From CAYUPI01 sp964446585 (GTDB lineage: Bacteria; Verrucomicrobiota; Verrucomicrobiia; Limisphaerales; UBA8199): 6,158 nt of DNA. Where the stretch lies: assembly GCA_964446585.1 (NCBI GenBank), contig CAYUPI010000121.1:1-6158 (forward strand), read 5' to 3'. Position numbers and translations under genes: made by a program. The stretch's first letter is position 1, and each line of letters starts with the position of its first letter. The notes beneath the pieces are model-generated. The model made no database searches. It saw only the letters and a list, made by a program, of their open reading frames with translations, and had not been told where the DNA came from. Of this stretch, positions 5,225 through 6,158 are shown one piece after another.

Positions 5225-6158
5225 ATGGCTAAAATCGATGCATTCTTCAACTTGATGTTCGAGCAAAAGGCTTCGGACCTGCATCTTTCCTCGAACAATA
5301 ATCCAATGCTCCGGGTGGACGGTGAACTCCACCGCGTCGATCATCCGCCGCTCAACAACGACGAGCTCAAGAAGATGCTCTACGAAATCGCGCCCGAGTA
5401 CAAGATCAAGGTATTCGAGGAGACCGGCGACGTGGACTTCGGCTACGAGATTCCAAACATCTCTCGATTCCGCGCCAATTTTTTCAATCAGAAGTATGGC
5501 ATCGCCGCCGTGTTCCGCCAAATTCCGAGCCGCGTGCTCTCGTTCGAAGATTTTGAAAAATTCGACGCGCCGCTCCCGGCGGTGCTGAAGAAATTCTCGA
5601 TGCTCCATCGGGGCCTGATCGTCGTCACAGGTCCCACCGGTTCGGGAAAGTCAACGACGCTGGCGGCGATGGTGGATTATTGTAACAAGAATCGCCGCGA
5701 TCATATCATTACAGTCGAGGACCCGATCGAGTTCGTGCATGAGAGCAAGAACTGCCTGGTCAATCACCGCGAGGTGGGAATCCACACCCAGACGTTCGCC
5801 TCGGCGCTGCGAGGAGCGCTGCGGGAGGATCCTGACATCATCCTGGTCGGCGAGCTGCGTGATTTGGAGACCATCGAGCTGGCGCTGGTGGCGGCCAGCA
5901 CCGGGCACCTGGTGCTGGGCACGCTGCACACCCCAAGCGCAGCCAAGACGGTGGACCGCATCATCGACGTGTTTCCGGCGGAGCAGCAAAACAAAATTCG
6001 CGCTACGCTTTCGGAAGCGCTCAAAGGCGTGGTGGCGCAGAACCTGTTCCGGCGCGTGGATAAGAAAGGCCGCGTCGCCGCACTGGAGATTCTGGTGTTC
6101 ACCACGGCCATCGCCAACCTGGTCCGCGAAGGCAAAACCCACCAAATCCCGGGCATGA
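5225..6158 (+). CDS. pilT: PilT, type IV pilus retraction ATPase, C-terminus cut by window edge
   Basis: PilT is a hexameric cytoplasmic ATPase that depolymerises type IV pili and drives twitching motility and DNA uptake. The frame is open from ATG 5225 to the right edge, giving 311 residues of the usual 350-370. The N-terminal PAS-like domain (1-100) carries ASDLHLS (16-22). The ATPase core has Walker A GPTGSGKST (136-144), the Asp-box region ITVEDPIEF (162-170), the SALRGALREDPD block (193-204), the Walker B equivalent IILVGELRD (205-213) with its catalytic Glu (210), and the His box TGHLVLGTLHT (226-236). Canonical PilT has G-PP near residue 24, GEMRD, AETGH and HTNSA; here these read NNNP, GELRD, ASTGH and HTPSA. 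The catalytic residues are kept. The AIRNA motif would lie beyond the edge. No Shine-Dalgarno precedes the start. PilB, PilU and pilin genes are not in view, so the assignment as PilT rather than a PilT-like paralogue rests on sequence alone. Confidence 0.92.
   Translation, partial: MAKIDAFFNLMFEQKASDLHLSSNNNPMLRVDGELHRVDHPPLNNDELKKMLYEIAPEYKIKVFEETGDVDFGYEIPNISRFRANFFNQKYGIAAVFRQIPSRVLSFEDFEKFDAPLPAVLKKFSMLHRGLIVVTGPTGSGKSTTLAAMVDYCNKNRRDHIITVEDPIEFVHESKNCLVNHREVGIHTQTFASALRGALREDPDIILVGELRDLETIELALVAASTGHLVLGTLHTPSAAKTVDRIIDVFPAEQQNKIRATLSEALKGVVAQNLFRRVDKKGRVAALEILVFTTAIANLVREGKTHQIPGM

Noticed and set aside
5192..6156. Minus-strand ORFs opposite pilT
   Set aside because: The plus strand encodes PilT continuously with all ATPase motifs, so the opposite frames are shadows.

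Overview
The window is ordinary chromosomal DNA of a moderately GC-rich bacterium, with five or six housekeeping-type genes and no sign of phage, transposon, plasmid or CRISPR. The lineage cannot be proved from sequence alone. The wording of the PilT and trans-sulfuration-type proteins, the absence of visible Shine-Dalgarno sequences before most starts and the short palindromic heptamer repeat between genes all suggest the Verrucomicrobiota (Pedosphaera/Limisphaerales-like). That placement is inference from memory of those families, at roughly even confidence.

Layout. Bases 1-698 (minus strand) hold the N-terminal 232 residues of a PLP-dependent Cys/Met-metabolism enzyme that runs off the left edge and has an unusually long N-terminal extension. 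Bases 699-1377 are a 679-base gap without a convincing gene. It contains a good sigma70-like promoter (TTGAAA-17-CATAAT) pointing at grpE, followed by about 500 bases of leader with several potential hairpins. Then come grpE (1378-1962) and dnaJ (1966-3090), three bases apart, which together supply the nucleotide-exchange factor and the J-protein of the DnaK chaperone machine; dnaK and hrcA are not in the window. A 107-base gap holds a heptamer-repeat hairpin (22 of 23 pairs) that ends against the start codon of rsmE (3198-3953), the 16S rRNA m3U1498 methyltransferase.

On the right, a MidA/NDUFAF7-type methyltransferase (3925-about 5169, minus strand) converges on rsmE with a 29-base overlap of coding ends. 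It diverges from pilT (5225 to the right edge, plus strand), the retraction ATPase of type IV pili, whose last part lies beyond the window.

Functionally the centre is a proteostasis and ribosome-modification group (grpE-dnaJ-rsmE), flanked by unrelated metabolic, methyltransferase and motility genes. I see no clear novel multi-gene system. The items most worth a second look are the heptamer hairpin touching the rsmE start, the long structured leader before grpE, and the N-terminal extension of the PLP enzyme.
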